Below the pieces are notes generated by a model that worked only from the letters and a program-made list of their open reading frames with translations, was not told where the DNA came from and made no database searches. Below are positions 26,551 through 33,557 of a stretch of 38,617 nucleotides of DNA, one piece after another (positions within the stretch are counted from its first letter, which is position 1; the number at the start of each line of letters is the position of its first letter). This DNA is from Rhizobiaceae bacterium (GTDB taxonomy: Bacteria; Pseudomonadota; Alphaproteobacteria; Rhizobiales; Rhizobiaceae), in assembly GCA_020628775.1 (NCBI GenBank), contig JAHDEP010000007.1, positions 1 to 38,617 of the forward strand, in the 5' to 3' direction. The position numbers and the translations under genes were made by a program.

Positions 26551-26573
26551 ATTGGTAAACTAAAATTACCAAT
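26551..26573. promoter_or_regulatory. Inverted repeat ATTGGTAA-N7-TTACCAAT upstream of dctP
   Basis: Perfect 8-base arms are separated by 7 bases, 68 bases upstream of the dctP ATG. The symmetry and position suggest an operator for the TRAP operon. No cognate regulator gene adjoins, so the protein that binds it is unknown. Confidence 0.5.
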
Positions 26574-26626
26574 ATCAATAATCAATCCGTATTAATACCG
26601 ACAAGTTTATGGTTTCGGTAGCAACA

Positions 26627-26636
26627 ATGTATACAT
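26627..26636. promoter_or_regulatory. 10-bp palindrome ATGTATACAT upstream of dctP
   Basis: A perfect palindrome about 145 bases upstream of dctP. GTATAC-centred sites are typical of FadR-subfamily GntR regulators, which often control sugar-acid and carboxylate uptake. That makes a GntR operator possible, but in AT-rich sequence a 10-bp palindrome can also arise by chance. Confidence 0.35.
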
Positions 26637-26709
26637 AAATATGATTATGTGAAGCCCTAAATTAGAAGCTTCTATCTTTTCAAGATTTTAAGGAAGTGCT
26701 TGGGAGGGG

Positions 26710-27321
26710 TTAAAGACCGCCCTTATCCACCAAGAAACTAACGATATCGGACGTACCGTTACCGCGTTTCATGTCAGTGAATATGTGATCTTGATTGGCG
26801 CGAACGCGCGTAGCGTCTCGTTCCATTATGCTCAAATCAACATCAACATGCGGTGCGAGATCTTGTTTGTTGATAATCAAAAGATCCGAACGGGTGATCG
26901 CCGGGCCACCTTTGCGCGGGATTTCTTCACCCTGACATACAGAGATGACATAAAGGGTGAGATCGGCAAGATCGGGAGAAAATGTAGCGGCAAGATTATC
27001 GCCACCTGATTCAATGAAGATAATATCCAAATCCGGATGGGTTTCACAAAGCTGATCAATTGCTCTTAAATTCAATGATGCGTCTTCGCGAATTGCTGTG
27101 TGCGGGCAACCGCCGGTTTCAACACCCACAACTCTGTCAGACGGCAAGGCTTGCATACGCATCAAAGCTTCAGCATCTTCGCGCGTATAAATATCATTGG
27201 TGACAACAGCGACGGAATATTCATCGCGCATGGCTTTGCACAATTTCTCAGTCAAAGTTGTTTTGCCAGATCCAACCGGACCACCAATACCAACACGTAA
27301 TGGACCATTGCCGTTTGCCAT
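26710..27321 (-). CDS. ureG: Urease accessory GTPase UreG
   Basis: UreG is the SIMIBI-class GTPase that delivers nickel to the urease active site with UreE, UreF and UreD. The P-loop [12 protein letters not shown] is at the N-terminus, followed by [29 protein letters not shown] (with the CPH metal-binding motif), [15 protein letters not shown] and the guanine-specificity INKQDLAP. I place the start at ATG 27321 (203 residues), with GGAG (plus 27331-27334) 9 bases upstream. A TTG at 27336 would add five residues but overlaps that site. It is the last gene of the urease operon, 57 bases after ureF. Confidence 0.97.
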   Translation of the reverse strand: MANGNGPLRVGIGGPVGSGKTTLTEKLCKAMRDEYSVAVVTNDIYTREDAEALMRMQALPSDRVVGVETGGCPHTAIREDASLNLRAIDQLCETHPDLDIIFIESGGDNLAATFSPDLADLTLYVISVCQGEEIPRKGGPAITRSDLLIINKQDLAPHVDVDLSIMERDATRVRANQDHIFTDMKRGNGTSDIVSFLVDKGGL

Positions 27322-27378
27322 GATTTTAGTCTCCAACTTTTATAAGTACTATCGCAAGTTTCATTTTAAGTCGCATGC

Positions 27379-28053
27379 TCAAGATTGAAATATCCTGGAT
27401 TCCATTGTTTCGTGCCGCATTGAGGAAATATCCGCGGTAATGGTAAAGCTTCCCAAATCATCCAAACTAGAATGCCCCGCTTTTTCCGCCAATGCGATAA
27501 GTTCTGGCTCAAACTTCGCCAAAATTTCCAGTGCTTGATTTTGCCCAATGATTGATAGTCGAATAGCTGCCTGCAATTGATTGCTCACAAATGCTTGCAG
27601 ATAGGTCAAAAGCGCAGGTGTCAGATCAATTCCGGCATTTGCGCATCTTGCTCCCACTGCAACAGGTAGCGCACATTGTTTGGGAAGTTCAGATTGCGTC
27701 ATGCTCCAAGCATCGGCGGCTTTTAAAAATGCAGCTCCCTGCGCAATCGTTTCTTGATGGCGCTCTCGTGTTCCTGCCATCGCCTCAGCCAAGGCGGCAA
27801 TTTTTTGCAATTTTTCATCATCATTTAACGATTTACTTGCGGCGCGCCAAGCGTTTGTAAAAAATACAGCATCGTTCCATGTGCTGCCGAACTTTATAAA
27901 ATCACTCAGCCAATCAGATAGGTCCTCAGCATCTTTTACCAAGCCGCTGTTGCTCGCCTGTTCAAGTCCTGAACTATAGGCAAAGCTACCGATAGGGAAC
28001 ACAGGGGATAGCCATGCCATCAATCTTAAAAGGGAAGTGCTATCATCAGTCAT
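27379..28053 (-). CDS. ureF: Urease accessory protein UreF
   Basis: UreF forms the activation complex with UreD and UreG and acts as a regulator of UreG GTPase activity. The protein starts MTDDSTSLLRLMAWLSPVFP, followed by IGSFAYSSGLE, the family hallmark. I place the start at ATG 28053 (224 residues, the normal length); the frame is open further upstream, but that part overlaps ureE and does not resemble UreF. The ATG overlaps the ureE end by 8 bases. The C-terminal region includes SSLDDLGSFTITADISSMRH, typical of the family. Confidence 0.93.
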   Translation of the reverse strand: MTDDSTSLLRLMAWLSPVFPIGSFAYSSGLEQASNSGLVKDAEDLSDWLSDFIKFGSTWNDAVFFTNAWRAASKSLNDDEKLQKIAALAEAMAGTRERHQETIAQGAAFLKAADAWSMTQSELPKQCALPVAVGARCANAGIDLTPALLTYLQAFVSNQLQAAIRLSIIGQNQALEILAKFEPELIALAEKAGHSSLDDLGSFTITADISSMRHETMESRIFQS

Positions 28054-28513
28054 GATGGTGATGATCACCTTTTTGATGGCTATGGGAGTGTCCGGAAGAA
28101 TATGCACCACCTTCAGGGTCAAACGGCGCGGTGATTTCTTCGACCTTCGCACCTAAGCCTAAAAGCATATCTTTGATGACATGATCTGCGCGGATAAATA
28201 GATGATCCTTAAATATCTGTGTCGGCAAGTGGCGATTGCCCAATTGCCAGGTGAGTGAAAGCAAATGATGGCCGTCATTGCCCGAAACTTTGAACAAGAG
28301 TTCAGGCTCCGCACAGACTTCGATTATACGCCCATCATCAAGCACCAAACCTTCACCATGGCGTAGGAGTTTTGCCTCGGGTAAATCAAGCAAGAACTCT
28401 ATGCCATTATCTGATTTCATCTTCATGCGACGACGATGACGCGCGGTTTCATCCAATGTAATAATGTCGTCAGATTTTTCGAAATCAAATGTGGTTTGGT
28501 TTGCTGTTATCAT
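28046..28513 (-). CDS. ureE: Urease nickel metallochaperone UreE
   Basis: UreE binds Ni2+ and hands it to UreG. The 155-residue protein has an N-terminal peptide-binding domain (about 1-75) and a metal-binding domain with YHF-like HLLSLTWQLGNRHLPTQIF (about 83-101), the conserved nickel-site His lying in GNRHLP. The C-terminus is His-rich (HSHSHQKGDHHHHD), an extra nickel-storage tail found in only some UreE proteins. It overlaps the upstream small gene by 4 bases (ATGA) and ureF by 8 bases. Confidence 0.94.
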   Translation of the reverse strand: MITANQTTFDFEKSDDIITLDETARHRRRMKMKSDNGIEFLLDLPEAKLLRHGEGLVLDDGRIIEVCAEPELLFKVSGNDGHHLLSLTWQLGNRHLPTQIFKDHLFIRADHVIKDMLLGLGAKVEEITAPFDPEGGAYSSGHSHSHQKGDHHHHD

Positions 28514-28728
28514 GGCATTGCCTTAATCATCTCGCGAATTTTCACAGCTTTCTCAAAGTGATCAAGTTCGTGTGTTTTAATCCACCAAGTCGCAGCTTCC
28601 ATCAATAAGTCAGGATCTGTATTTTTATTGGCGAAAAAGGCATAGAATGACAGGCCGACATTCTCGCCCTTTTGTTCGATCTTGGCATTGCAAACATCGA
28701 TAATCTTTGCTTTTAATTCTGCACGCAT
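28510..28728 (-). CDS. Small conserved protein of the urease cluster (possibly DUF6500)
   Basis: A 72-residue protein starting MRAELKAKIIDVCNAKIEQK and containing VGLSFYAFF and ATWWIKTHELDHFEKAVKIR. I believe this is the DUF6500 family, which I recall next to urease genes in rhizobia, but I am not certain. There is no signal peptide, membrane segment or metal-binding cluster. Its TGA overlaps the ureE ATG (ATGA), so it is translated with the urease accessory genes. The function is unknown. Confidence 0.8.
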   Translation of the reverse strand: MRAELKAKIIDVCNAKIEQKGENVGLSFYAFFANKNTDPDLLMEAATWWIKTHELDHFEKAVKIREMIKAMP

Positions 28729-28741
28729 GATTGAACGTCTG

Positions 28742-29038
28742 CTATTTCACGACAACATCTTGAGGCGTGATGACCTCAATTTTTCGGTCGAGAAAATATT
28801 CAGATGCAGCTTCGCGCCAAGCCAAGAAATGAGGTTCTGTGAAGTGATTATCCACCGCTTCCTGAGTTTCCCAACGTTCCACAAATGTGAGTGTGTTTTC
28901 CTCAGTCATGCTTTCAAACAAATCATATGAAATGTTGCCGGGCTCTTTTCGAGTGCCTTCAATACACGGCGCTACAAGTTTTCTAAGTGTCTCTTGGCTG
29001 CCAGGTTTAATTTTCAAAGTTGCGATCAGATAGATCAT
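28742..29038 (-). CDS. Antibiotic biosynthesis monooxygenase (ABM) domain protein, YgiN-like
   Basis: A 98-residue ferredoxin-like (dimeric alpha+beta barrel) protein starting MIYLIATLKIKPGSQETLRK and containing EPGNISYDLFESMTEENTLT followed by FVERWETQEAVDNHF. This is the ABM/putative quinol monooxygenase pattern. The start is ATG 29038, with AAGGA 7 bases upstream; the frame is open further upstream, but that part lies inside ureC. It starts 10 bases after the ureC stop and is 13 bases before the small gene that precedes ureE. A role in urea metabolism is not established for such proteins. Confidence 0.87.
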   Translation of the reverse strand: MIYLIATLKIKPGSQETLRKLVAPCIEGTRKEPGNISYDLFESMTEENTLTFVERWETQEAVDNHFTEPHFLAWREAASEYFLDRKIEVITPQDVVVK

Positions 29039-29048
29039 AAACGTATCC

Positions 29049-30761
29049 TTAAAATAAGAAGTACCGCTGTGCCATTGGAAGCACATCAGCAGGTTCGCAG
29101 GTGAGGAGCTCACCATCGGCTCTTACTTCGTATGTTTCGGGATCAACTTCAACGTCTGGCGTTGCATTATTTAACAGAAGGTCTGCTTTTGAGATGCCGC
29201 CACGCGTGTTTTCAACAGGAAGCAATTGTTTTGATACGCCCAATGTATCGCGCAATCCCGCTTCATGTGCAGCTTTGGAAACAAATGTCACTGCAGAATG
29301 CTCAACAGCTTTGCCAAATGCACCAAACATATGACGATAGTGAACCGGCTGCGGTGTCGGAATTGAAGCGTTTGGATCACCCATTGGTGCAGCGACAATA
29401 GAACCACCCATTACGATCATATCAGGCTTCACACCAAAAAACGCTGGGTTCCACAAGACTAAGTCAGCACGTTTACCAACTTCAATCGAACCGATTTCTT
29501 TTGAAATACCATGGGCAATCGCCGGATTGATTGTGTATTTTGCAATATACCGGCGAACGCGGAAATTGTCATTATCACCTTTTTCTTCCGGCAAAGAACC
29601 GCGCTGCTTTTTCATTTTATCAGCTGTCTGCCATGTCCGTGTGATCACTTCGCCAACTCGGCCCATCGCTTGGCTATCAGATGCGATGATCGAAAACGCG
29701 CCCATGTCATGCAAAATATCTTCCGCTGCAATGGTTTCTTTTCGAATGCGGCTCTCAGCAAACGCAATATCCTCAGGGATTGCGCTATCAAGGTGATGGC
29801 AAACCATCAACATGTCCAAATGCTCTGCAAGCGTGTTGACCGTATAAGGACGCGTTGGGTTAGTCGACGCGGGCAGCACATTGCTTTCACCGCAGACTTT
29901 AATGATATCAGGCGCGTGACCGCCGCCTGCGCCTTCAGTGTGGAAGGCGTGAATAGTCCGGCCTTTCATGGCGCCCAATGATGTTTCCACAAAACCAGAT
30001 TCGTTTAACGTATCGGTGTGGATCATCACCTGAACATCAAAAGCGTCGGCGACACTTAGACAATTATCAATCGCGCCTGGTGTTGTGCCCCAATCTTCAT
30101 GAAGCTTAAGCGCACATGCGCCGCCAAGGATCATTTCTTCCAGTGCTTTTGGCACCGATGCATTGCCTTTACCGGCAAAAGCTAAGTTCATCGGAAATGC
30201 ATCCGCTGATTGGATCATGCGGCCAATGTGCCAAGGTCCGGGCGTACACGTTGTTGCCAATGTTCCATGGGCTGGTCCTGTACCACCACCAAGCATGGTG
30301 GTTAAACCCGACATAAGCGCATCTTCAATTTGTTGCGGGCAAATGAAGTGAATATGACTGTCAAAACCACCAGCAGTTAAAATCTTGCCTTCACCTGCAA
30401 TGGCCTCAGTACCGGGGCCAACGATAATATCAACATTGCTTTGCGTGTCCGGGTTGCCAGCTTTACCGATGGCAGCAATTCGTCCGTCTTTTAGACCAAC
30501 ATCGGCTTTGTAAATCCCGGTGACATCGACAACCAACGCATTGGTGATAACCGTATCAACCGCGCCATCTTGTCGTGCAACCTGACTTTGCCCCATACCA
30601 TCACGGATAACTTTACCACCACCGAATTTAACTTCCTCGCCATAGGTTGTGTAGTCTTTCTCAACCTCAATGAAGAGCTCCGTGTCGGCAAGGCGAACCT
30701 TGTCGCCAGTTGTTGGGCCAAACATATCGGCATAGGCAGAACGTGTTATTTTAGCTGGCAT
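29049..30761 (-). CDS. ureC: Urease subunit alpha UreC (catalytic)
   Basis: UreC hydrolyses urea to ammonia and carbamate at a dinuclear nickel site in the cytoplasm. All expected ligands are visible, each two residues above Klebsiella numbering: His136 and His138 (SHIHF), carbamylated Lys219 (ALKLHEDWG), His248 (IHTD), His274 ([12 protein letters not shown]), flap Cys321 and catalytic His322 (CHHLD), and Asp362. The 570-residue length is normal. It lies 78 bases after the LprI-like gene. The enzyme should be active if the nickel chaperones suffice. Confidence 0.99.
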   Translation of the reverse strand: MPAKITRSAYADMFGPTTGDKVRLADTELFIEVEKDYTTYGEEVKFGGGKVIRDGMGQSQVARQDGAVDTVITNALVVDVTGIYKADVGLKDGRIAAIGKAGNPDTQSNVDIIVGPGTEAIAGEGKILTAGGFDSHIHFICPQQIEDALMSGLTTMLGGGTGPAHGTLATTCTPGPWHIGRMIQSADAFPMNLAFAGKGNASVPKALEEMILGGACALKLHEDWGTTPGAIDNCLSVADAFDVQVMIHTDTLNESGFVETSLGAMKGRTIHAFHTEGAGGGHAPDIIKVCGESNVLPASTNPTRPYTVNTLAEHLDMLMVCHHLDSAIPEDIAFAESRIRKETIAAEDILHDMGAFSIIASDSQAMGRVGEVITRTWQTADKMKKQRGSLPEEKGDNDNFRVRRYIAKYTINPAIAHGISKEIGSIEVGKRADLVLWNPAFFGVKPDMIVMGGSIVAAPMGDPNASIPTPQPVHYRHMFGAFGKAVEHSAVTFVSKAAHEAGLRDTLGVSKQLLPVENTRGGISKADLLLNNATPDVEVDPETYEVRADGELLTCEPADVLPMAQRYFLF

Positions 30762-30839
30762 TTATGTGTCCCCGGATAGGCTTTGTAAAATGATTGAGTG
30801 CACATAGCGTGCAGGTATATTTAAGACTTGATCTGACAT

Positions 30840-31229
30840 TCAATGAAACCGCTCCATCAGCAGCAATTCCTCAGTGCGATCACGGGTGATGCGTGCACGA
30901 CATGTTAAATTGATCAAAGGTTGTAGCGAACCGCCTTCAAAAAAAAGGGATTCAGCTTCGCATTGCAGGTCTCGATATTCGAGCCAGGCACGTTGACCTG
31001 ACAATAAAGGGTCATTGCCATCACTGCTTTTAACGGCATTTTTGCGGATCAAAGACCATGCAGCATTAAGCGCTGCGTCGGCTTTGTTGAAATCTTGAGC
31101 GGCACAAAAATTCATGCCTTGTTGCGGCAAATCTCCTGCATTTGTGCAATCCCAGTCCTGCGAAACAGCAGAGCTAGACATCGCTGCAAAAGCGGAAGCA
31201 CAGCACACCAAGATCCCAGCTTTAATCAT
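30840..31229 (-). CDS. Exported LprI-like (DUF1311) protein within the urease operon
   Basis: A 129-residue protein with an N-terminal signal peptide ([20 protein letters not shown], then AVSQ). The mature part has the four-helix LprI/DUF1311 pattern: [30 protein letters not shown], and paired cysteines (C-C spacing typical of disulphide-bonded periplasmic proteins). Relatives include a mycobacterial lysozyme inhibitor, but most have no known role. Its ATG overlaps the ureB stop (ATGA). A gene of this kind sits among urease genes in several rhizobia, as I recall. Why a periplasmic protein is coupled to a cytoplasmic enzyme is unclear. Confidence 0.85.
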   Translation of the reverse strand: MIKAGILVCCASAFAAMSSSAVSQDWDCTNAGDLPQQGMNFCAAQDFNKADAALNAAWSLIRKNAVKSSDGNDPLLSGQRAWLEYRDLQCEAESLFFEGGSLQPLINLTCRARITRDRTEELLLMERFH

Positions 31230-31531
31230 AGTTTTCCCATGACTTTCTGGTTAAATCCGTAGATCTCACGCGCACCACCGATTGAAATCAGCGTCACATC
31301 TCGTTCCTGACCTGGTTCAAATCGCACCGCGGTTCCCGCTGCAATATCCAAACGCATACCGCGTGTCGCTTCACGATCAAATTGAAGCGCCGCATTTGTT
31401 TCATAAAAATGATAATGTGAACCAACCTGAATAGGGCGGTCACCCGAATTTGCGACTTTCAGCGTAATGGCGTCTGATCCATCGTTTAAAACAATCTCGC
31501 CATCTTGAGTGATAATTTCACCAGGTATCAT
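31226..31531 (-). CDS. ureB: Urease subunit beta UreB
   Basis: A 101-residue structural subunit of urease. It starts [18 protein letters not shown] and contains [18 protein letters not shown], the [20 protein letters not shown] stretch and YGFNQKVMG, all family-typical. AAGGA lies 8 bases before the ATG, and its stop overlaps the LprI-like start. It is separate from ureA, the usual bacterial three-gene arrangement, in contrast to the fused Helicobacter subunit. Confidence 0.97.
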   Translation of the reverse strand: MIPGEIITQDGEIVLNDGSDAITLKVANSGDRPIQVGSHYHFYETNAALQFDREATRGMRLDIAAGTAVRFEPGQERDVTLISIGGAREIYGFNQKVMGKL

Positions 31532-31559
31532 AATATATGTCCTTTATGCAGATCTTGTT

Positions 31560-31862
31560 TTAACGAATAGGTTCATGAACTGTGACAAGCTTCGTACCAT
31601 CAGGGAAGGTGGCTTCAACCTGAATGTCATGGATCATTTCAGGGATGCCTTCCATCACTTGATCGCGCGTAATCACATGCGCACCTTGCTCCATAAGATC
31701 CGCAACAGAAGCTCCATCACGTGCACCCTCGACCACAAAATCTGTGATCAATGCAATTGCTTCAGGATGATTAAGTTTCACGCCACGTTCTAAACGTTTT
31801 CGAGCTACAATAGCTGCCATTGCGACCAGTAATTTGTCTTTTTCTCTTGGAGATAAATTCAT
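31560..31862 (-). CDS. ureA: Urease subunit gamma UreA
   Basis: A 100-residue structural subunit with the family pattern [45 protein letters not shown] and [20 protein letters not shown]. It is the first gene of the operon. The 230 bases upstream contain no ureD, which usually precedes ureA in rhizobia, but carry tandem 11-bp repeats. The ribosome-binding site is only moderate (ACGGAAA). Confidence 0.98.
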   Translation of the reverse strand: MNLSPREKDKLLVAMAAIVARKRLERGVKLNHPEAIALITDFVVEGARDGASVADLMEQGAHVITRDQVMEGIPEMIHDIQVEATFPDGTKLVTVHEPIR

Positions 31863-32019
31863 GCGTTTTCCGTCTTCACACGTTTGCCCGATATTTGTAT
31901 TTACGTGACGAGTTGACCAAAATTTAATCAGTTGCGCAAGTTGCGGACAATTTTCCGTTTAATAATTGTGCAAATGTATCAAAGTGGCTCCCACCAATAA
32001 TAATACAAGCAATTAGCTT

Positions 32020-32052
32020 GCCAGTTACATACCGGTTACATGCCAGTTGCAT
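32020..32052. repeat. Three tandem 11-bp direct repeats between hlyD and ureA
   Basis: The units are GCCAGTTACAT, ACCGGTTACAT and GCCAGTTGCAT with no spacing. Each has a 7-base core GTTACAT (GTTGCAT in the third), and the cores are separated by 4 bases. The 11-base period places the cores on one face of the helix, the layout used by OmpR/PhoB-type response regulators (Pho box: 7-base core plus 4). The repeats begin 158 bases upstream of the ureA start and follow the hlyD stop by 41 bases. Confidence 0.7.
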
Positions 32053-32092
32053 GTAATCGTTAGGGTGGATTTATAACGAGTGAGAAGAAAAC

Positions 32093-33415
32093 TTAGCGTT
32101 CAGAGAATGATGAGCCGAATGACTTCAGAACCGGCTTTAGCATATAACGCATCAGCGACTTAGATCCGGTTTTAATCTTTGCATCAACAACCATACCTGC
32201 ATGCAGATATCGCTTGCTTTGATCTTCACCGATGAAGTTATCTTTTAGATCAATAACCGCCTTATAGTAAGGCTCGCCTTTTTCGCTTACGAATGTCGTT
32301 GGAGACAAAACTGCAATCTTACCTGTCGCTGTTCCGAAGATACTTGGATCAAAGGTAGAGATGTTTATTTCCGCATTGTCGCCTTCTTTAATGTGACCAA
32401 TGTCGTACGGGTCAACACGAACTTCAGCAACGATTTGGCGTTCAGCAGGGACTACTCTTGCCACAAGTTCGCCAGATCCGATCACTTCGCCTTTAGCTTT
32501 TTGAACAACTTCCTGCACTACGCCATCGATAGGTGATTTGATAAATAATCTATCGGTACGATCCTGCTGTTTATTCAGCTGCTCACGTGCTTGAGAAAGT
32601 TCAGACAAAATTTGCGCCTGTTCTTCACCGAGTAATTTCTTTTCCTGTGCAAGCTTGCTTTCAATAATACGGCCAGCTTCTTCAAGCTGTAATTCAGCAA
32701 CTTGCTTTTGGCCAACAGCGCTATCAATGCTTTGCATAATGCGCTCGAGGCTGGATTTCGCGTCTAAGTATTCTTTGCGTGAAACATGACCAGCGCGAAG
32801 CAAAGATTGTAAGCTGTCATGCCGCTCTTGTTCGATGGTCAATTGCCGCTTTAAGCTTTTGACTTCATTCTCATAGGCATTGGCTTCAAGCCGCTTAAGC
32901 GCTTTGCTTGTTTCAAGATTGGCGAGTTCTTTTTTCAATAATGATGCGCGCGCAAAGTGTGCGACTTTTTCTTTCTCAATTAGATCAGGATATTGTTGCC
33001 CAATATTGCCAAAGTCCAATTCTGTTTCGTTTGCGAGTGCTTCTAGTGATTTCAAACGGAGCTCTAAAGAAACCGACTGAATTTCAACTTGCCCAAAATC
33101 AGCTTCTGTTGATGTCGCGTTCAATAACAGCAATGTGTCGCCAGCTTTAACGCTTTGTCCCTCTTTTACGAGGATCGCATCAACAATACCACCTTCACGG
33201 TGTTCAATGGATGTCACGTTTGCTGTGGGGATAATCTCGCCGTTTGCCACGACCAATTCATCGATTGGAGCAAACACGGACCACACGATAGCTGCGATAA
33301 ACAATATGCAAAGAATATTAGCCCGCCGGCCCATGACGATGATTGATTTATCATCATCTAATTCAGCTGGCAGGATAAAGGAGTTTCCAGAAACTTCACT
33401 TTTCCTAATCTGCAC
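32093..33415 (-). CDS. Type I secretion periplasmic adaptor (HlyD family membrane fusion protein)
   Basis: The 440-residue adaptor should bridge the inner-membrane ABC transporter and an outer-membrane TolC-type channel. A cytoplasmic N-terminus of about 31 residues precedes one membrane span (about 32-48, ILCILFIAAIVWSVFAP). A biotinyl-lipoyl-like half motif (GIVDAILVKEGQSVKAGDTL) follows. A long coiled-coil lies at about 130-275, then the second lipoyl half (KSPIDGVVQEVV) and a beta-barrel C-terminus. The start appears to be GTG at 33415 with a weak ribosome-binding site; the next Met is residue 28. It lies 142 bases downstream of the two ABC genes, in the same direction. No TolC gene is in the window. 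Confidence 0.93.
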   Translation of the reverse strand: MQIRKSEVSGNSFILPAELDDDKSIIVMGRRANILCILFIAAIVWSVFAPIDELVVANGEIIPTANVTSIEHREGGIVDAILVKEGQSVKAGDTLLLLNATSTEADFGQVEIQSVSLELRLKSLEALANETELDFGNIGQQYPDLIEKEKVAHFARASLLKKELANLETSKALKRLEANAYENEVKSLKRQLTIEQERHDSLQSLLRAGHVSRKEYLDAKSSLERIMQSIDSAVGQKQVAELQLEEAGRIIESKLAQEKKLLGEEQAQILSELSQAREQLNKQQDRTDRLFIKSPIDGVVQEVVQKAKGEVIGSGELVARVVPAERQIVAEVRVDPYDIGHIKEGDNAEINISTFDPSIFGTATGKIAVLSPTTFVSEKGEPYYKAVIDLKDNFIGEDQSKRYLHAGMVVDAKIKTGSKSLMRYMLKPVLKSFGSSFSER

Positions 33416-33557
33416 TTTAGTTCAATCTCACTCGATGATAAGCGCATACATCGCACCTAAATACCCGATAGCTGATAGGGAAAGTCAGTAGTTAGTTAGA
33501 CGGACCCCAAAACTTACATGCTACTTTTAGTATTTCTACCGCAGGTATCGTTAATAA

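Noticed and set aside
29511-29981. 156-residue open frame on + inside ureC
   Set aside because: Antisense to the urease active-site region, Cys/Arg-rich translation without a domain.
33416-33557. Gap between the ABC genes and hlyD checked for a terminator or promoter
   Set aside because: Only short imperfect repeats (CTATC motifs); no convincing hairpin or -35/-10 pair.
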